This document shows positions 61,419-64,000 of a DNA stretch of 64,000 nucleotides, piece after piece. Numbering within the stretch: the first letter of the stretch is position 1; each line of letters starts with the position of its first letter. The notes under the pieces were generated by a model. That model did not search any database and was not told the DNA's origin. It saw only the letters and a list, made by a program, of their open reading frames with translations. The translations under genes were made by a program, and so were the position numbers. The stretch is from Chitinophaga costaii (lineage in GTDB: Bacteria > Bacteroidota > Bacteroidia > Chitinophagales > Chitinophagaceae): contig NZ_FMAR01000001.1 in the NCBI RefSeq assembly GCF_900094705.1, positions 434,001 through 498,000 of the forward strand. The letters are read 5' to 3'.

Positions 61419-62150
61419 TTACGCGAATGTTGTTATTACGGAGTTGGGGGCTGACTCCACTATCACTGCATCAAATACCTCCCCGAAGTACTTTATCATC
61501 CTCCCACGTACTTCATCCATGGGTACTTTGCGGCCCAGTTCCTGCTCCAGCGAGGTAACTTTTTTGTCCGTAATGCCGCAGGGAATTATGTTGTCAAAAT
61601 AACGCATCTCTGTATTTACATTCAGTGCAAACCCGTGCATGGTTACCCAGCGACTGCAGCGAACACCCATGGCGCATATCTTGCGGGCCTGCGGGGTACC
61701 GGGGTCCAGCCATACGCCGGTTTCGCCCGGGGAGCGAAGCCCGGTAATGCCGTAATCGGCCAGGGTGCGGATGGTGATCTCTTCCAAAAAGCGCAGGTAT
61801 TTGCCGATGTCAGTAAAAAACTGCTCCAGGTCCAAAATAGGATAACCCACCAACTGACCCGGGCCATGGAAGGTGATATCGCCCCCCCGGTTAGTTTTTA
61901 CATATTGGATGTGGCCCTCGGCCAACTGTGTATCGCTGATCAGAAGGTTGCTTTCCTGTCCGCTTTTGCCCAGGGTGTACACCAGCGGATGCTCGCAAAA
62001 CAGCAGGTGATGCGCAGGCGCTTGCACCCCTTCATCTTCGGCCATGCGCTGGCGCTTGGCCGTAACCGCCTGCTGCAGCAGTTGTTCTTGTAAGTCCCAG
62101 GCGGCCTGATAGTCAATGCTTCCTAAATTGGTAACGGTTATCTTATTCAA
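61419..62150 (-). CDS. lipB: Octanoyltransferase (lipoyl synthesis)
   Basis: 243-residue enzyme moving octanoate from acyl carrier protein to lipoyl domains, feeding e.g. the glycine cleavage H-protein. Motifs RGGDITFHGPGQLVGYPIL, the lysine in KICAMGVR and the Cys in NIIPCGI. The N-terminus NKITVTNLGSIDYQ follows a TTG at 62150, chosen as start; an in-frame GTG 24 bases upstream is possible. The open frame continues far antisense through rluD, which is not coding. Confidence 0.93.
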   Translation of the reverse strand: MNKITVTNLGSIDYQAAWDLQEQLLQQAVTAKRQRMAEDEGVQAPAHHLLFCEHPLVYTLGKSGQESNLLISDTQLAEGHIQYVKTNRGGDITFHGPGQLVGYPILDLEQFFTDIGKYLRFLEEITIRTLADYGITGLRSPGETGVWLDPGTPQARKICAMGVRCSRWVTMHGFALNVNTEMRYFDNIIPCGITDKKVTSLEQELGRKVPMDEVRGRMIKYFGEVFDAVIVESAPNSVITTFA

Positions 62151-62200
62151 AATATATCGTGTATGAACCAGCACAAATTTACGGCTTCCGGCTAAAGTTC

Positions 62201-62208
62201 TACCTTTG
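62201..62208 (+). promoter_or_regulatory. -7 promoter element for rluD-like gene
   Basis: TACCTTTG, exact TAnnTTTG match, 14 bases before the ATG at 62223. Confidence 0.55.
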
Positions 62209-62222
62209 TAAAAATTTAATAC

Positions 62223-63302
62223 ATGCAAGATGCGCTTTACGGGCCGGAGGATGAGCTGGAAAACGATGCCGACACCCTGTCGGAAGGTGAGTCGTTGTAT
62301 GAAAGACTGAACTTCCTGGTAGACAAGGGCCAGGAACCGTTGCGCATCGACAAGTTTTTGCAGGCACGGATAGAAAATGCCACCCGTAGCAAGGTGCAGC
62401 AGGCCATTGATGCGGAAATGGTGCTGGTAAATGAAAAACCGGTAAAGTCTAATTACAAGATCCGCCCGCTGGATCATATTCTGGTACTGTCTAACAAAAA
62501 CCCGGAAGGACACGAAGTATTGCCCGAAAATATTCCCTTGCCCATCGTGTATGAAGACGATGATGTGCTGTTGGTAGATAAAAAACCAGGCATGGTGGTA
62601 CATCCCGGCAGCGGCAATTACACCGGTACACTGGTGAATGGGCTGGCCTATTACCTGAACGATGATAAAACCTCCCCCATTCCCGAAAATGCGCGTTTCG
62701 GGCTGGTACACCGTATTGATAAAAACACCAGCGGCCTGCTGGTGGTGGCCAAGTCGGATAAGGCCATGAGCGACCTGGCCAAACAATTTGCCGACCATAC
62801 CGTGCAACGCCGTTACCTGGCCCTGGTGTGGGGTGATTTTGAGGAAGACGAAGGCACCATCGTGGCCCACGTGGGCCGTCACCAGCGCTTCCGCAAAATT
62901 ATGGATGCTTACCCCGATGGAGAATATGGCAAGGAAGCCATTACCCATTATAAAGTGCTGGAGCGCTTTAACTATGTGACGCTGATAGAATGCCGCCTGG
63001 AAACGGGCCGTACCCACCAGATCCGGGTACACATGCAGCATATTGGGCACTCGCTTTTTAATGATGACACGTATGGGGGCAACCGTATTGTGAAAGGTAC
63101 TGTATTCGCGAAGTACAAACAGTTTGTGGAGAACTGCTTTGAGGTAATGCCCCGCCACGCCCTGCACGCCCGCACCCTGGGCTTTGTACACCCCCGCACC
63201 CGGCAGTTCGTACATTTTGAAAGTCCTATTCCAGACGATTTCACCCAGGTGGTGGAACGATGGAGAAGGTATATTGCGGCCAGGCCACTGGATGCGCAAT
63301 AA
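62223..63302 (+). CDS. RluA/RluD family 23S rRNA pseudouridine synthase
   Basis: 359-residue enzyme. An acidic N-terminal tail (1-30) precedes an S4 RNA-binding domain (about 37-95, RIDKFLQARIENATRSKVQQ). The pseudouridine synthase core holds the catalytic Asp in LVHRIDKNTSGLLVV (about D166). Length and S4 domain fit RluD, which modifies helix 69 of 23S rRNA; RluC or RluA relatives cannot be excluded without comparison. Ends in a terminator. Confidence 0.93.
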   Translation: MQDALYGPEDELENDADTLSEGESLYERLNFLVDKGQEPLRIDKFLQARIENATRSKVQQAIDAEMVLVNEKPVKSNYKIRPLDHILVLSNKNPEGHEVLPENIPLPIVYEDDDVLLVDKKPGMVVHPGSGNYTGTLVNGLAYYLNDDKTSPIPENARFGLVHRIDKNTSGLLVVAKSDKAMSDLAKQFADHTVQRRYLALVWGDFEEDEGTIVAHVGRHQRFRKIMDAYPDGEYGKEAITHYKVLERFNYVTLIECRLETGRTHQIRVHMQHIGHSLFNDDTYGGNRIVKGTVFAKYKQFVENCFEVMPRHALHARTLGFVHPRTRQFVHFESPIPDDFTQVVERWRRYIAARPLDAQ

Positions 63303-63342
63303 TAAAACGGGCGTATCTAAATGGATGCGCCCGTTTTATTTT
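63301..63342 (+). terminator. Intrinsic terminator after rluD-like gene
   Basis: 13-bp stem AATAAAACGGGCG/CGCCCGTTTTATT overlapping the stop codon, followed by T2-rich tail. Confidence 0.88.
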
Positions 63343-63692
63343 AAAGCACCGTTATTATACAACTACTGTCCATATGCGTCAAAAAAAAGCAACAGGGCTA
63401 GCTCCTACCCTTCGCCCTATTGCCTTTGGTGTAGTTCTATGCTTGCACACGGAACTACTGCCCAAAAGTACCGGGTCAAAATGACGCAATAGCTAACTAG
63501 ATGTTAATGGACCCGTAAAATAATAAATTACTTTCTCCCACATAAAGATCAGTGCGTAGGCATGCCGCTACAATATAGTGGCGGAACCTGGCGTTTTATC
63601 ACATTACGTGAATATAAAATCTGTTAAAAATCTACTATATATTTTTATTTCGACTAACTTACGGTTCATAACCATTTCTACTGAAAGGCCTG
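63343..63692. other. Intergenic region between rluD-like and PKD genes
   Basis: 350 bases. Apart from the candidate small RNA at 63381-63470 (minus), nothing was recognised. A TATATTTT-like -7 element near 63636-63650 may serve the PKD gene. Confidence 0.4.
63381..63470 (-). ncRNA. Candidate small RNA (~80 nt)
   Basis: On the minus strand, an exact -7 box TACTTTTG (63470-63463) is followed by a hairpin GTAGTTC...GAACTAC (63458-63431) and then a terminator stem GCAATAGGGC/GCCCTGTTGC (63423-63414 / 63398-63389) with T8 (63388-63381). No coding frame starts in it, and no minus-strand gene lies upstream to need this terminator. Predicted transcript about 63458-63381. No known RNA family recognised. 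Confidence 0.5.
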
Positions 63693-64000
63693 ATGACAAA
63701 TCGCCCTATAAGAACGCTACTGCTACTATTGCTATGGCTGGTGAGCCTCCCCACTTTGTACGCAAAGGATCTTAAATCCCCCCTGCATGTTGTGGATCAC
63801 CGGGTAGATGATCCTTTTACGATCAACACCACCTGCCTGGGCGACTCCGTAAAATTTACCATCACCGATACTTCCACCATCACCGCCGTGGAATGGGATT
63901 TTGGCGATCCGGCTTCCGGCGCACTGAATACCAGTACCATCAAAAAAGCCTTTCACCAGTACAGTGCCATTGGCACCTATACCGTAACGCTCACTGCTAC
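63693..64000 (+). CDS. PKD-domain surface/secreted protein (3' end outside window)
   Basis: The frame opens at ATG 63693 and runs to the window edge without a stop (102 codons visible). A signal peptide is at about 1-24 (TLLLLLLWLVSLPTLYAKD). From about residue 40 a PKD-type repeat appears: CLGDSVKFTITDTSTI, VEWDFGDPASG and TYTVTLTA are the classic PKD core. In Bacteroidota such proteins are large, often gliding or adhesion-related and secreted by type IX secretion; the C-terminal signal cannot be seen here. Confidence 0.85.
   Translation, partial: MTNRPIRTLLLLLLWLVSLPTLYAKDLKSPLHVVDHRVDDPFTINTTCLGDSVKFTITDTSTITAVEWDFGDPASGALNTSTIKKAFHQYSAIGTYTVTLTA

Noticed and set aside
62151..63299. LipB frame extended to 626 residues by a long N-terminal part
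   Set aside because: The extra part is exactly antisense to the rluD-like gene and shows no family; LipB similarity begins at the TTG at 62150.

Overview
This 64 kb window is ordinary chromosome of a Bacteroidota bacterium, most likely a member of Chitinophagaceae. The evidence is the phylum's promoter form (exact TAnnTTTG -7 boxes before many genes, weak or absent Shine-Dalgarno sequences), a DAHP synthase-chorismate mutase fusion, lipoproteins with SusD-like lipoboxes, a kdsC-like/ubiA/maf cluster and a PKD-repeat surface protein. No tRNA, rRNA, insertion sequence, prophage or CRISPR array was seen.

Layout. 1-14313 (+): a tightly packed Wzx/Wzy-type exopolysaccharide cluster (WecG-like transferase cut by the window edge, Wza-like export lipoprotein, Wzc-like chain-length/ATPase protein, flippase, five GT4 and one GT2 glycosyltransferases, an acyltransferase, a polymerase). 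14336-17330 (-): maf, a UbiA prenyltransferase, a KdsC-like phosphatase and a DUF2520 protein. 17642-33498: housekeeping and assorted genes (topA, SirB1-like protein, Prc-type protease, MFS exporter, YkgJ-like Cys-cluster protein, gcvP, lipoproteins, a CocE-type hydrolase, an FKBP isomerase). 33573-41451 (-): one aromatic amino acid operon in the order pheA, aminotransferase, tyrA, DAHP synthase/chorismate mutase, aroB, aroA, aroC. 42010-49873: small lipoprotein, ECF sigma factor with an anti-sigma-like/HtrA-protease fusion, carboxypeptidase-regulatory-like protein, galM-like epimerase with a sodium/sugar symporter, FAD oxidoreductase, DoxX protein. 50033-57888 (-): the branched-chain operon ilvE, ilvD, ilvB, ilvN, ilvC, ilvA. 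58269-64000: nucleotidyltransferase, ACC-deaminase-like enzyme, secreted protein, lipB, rluD and the start of a PKD protein.

The most interesting content is regulatory. The 390 bases before pheA hold two complete ribosome-mediated transcription attenuators in series. Each has a short leader peptide crowded with Phe and Tyr codons (21 and 25 residues), an antiterminator strand beginning near the leader stop codon, and an intrinsic terminator. The ilv operon is preceded by a third attenuator of the same design, whose 37-residue leader carries a Val/Ile run. In each the antiterminator strand lies where a ribosome that finishes the leader would cover it, so amino acid sufficiency should give termination and starvation should give read-through. 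None of the three leader peptides is long enough to be called by normal gene finding.

Other points worth attention: a 27-copy heptamer array plus four ~80-bp repeats inside the aromatic operon; a candidate ~80-nt small RNA with its own promoter and terminator at 63381-63460 (-); and a perfect LacI-type operator palindrome upstream of the sugar symporter.
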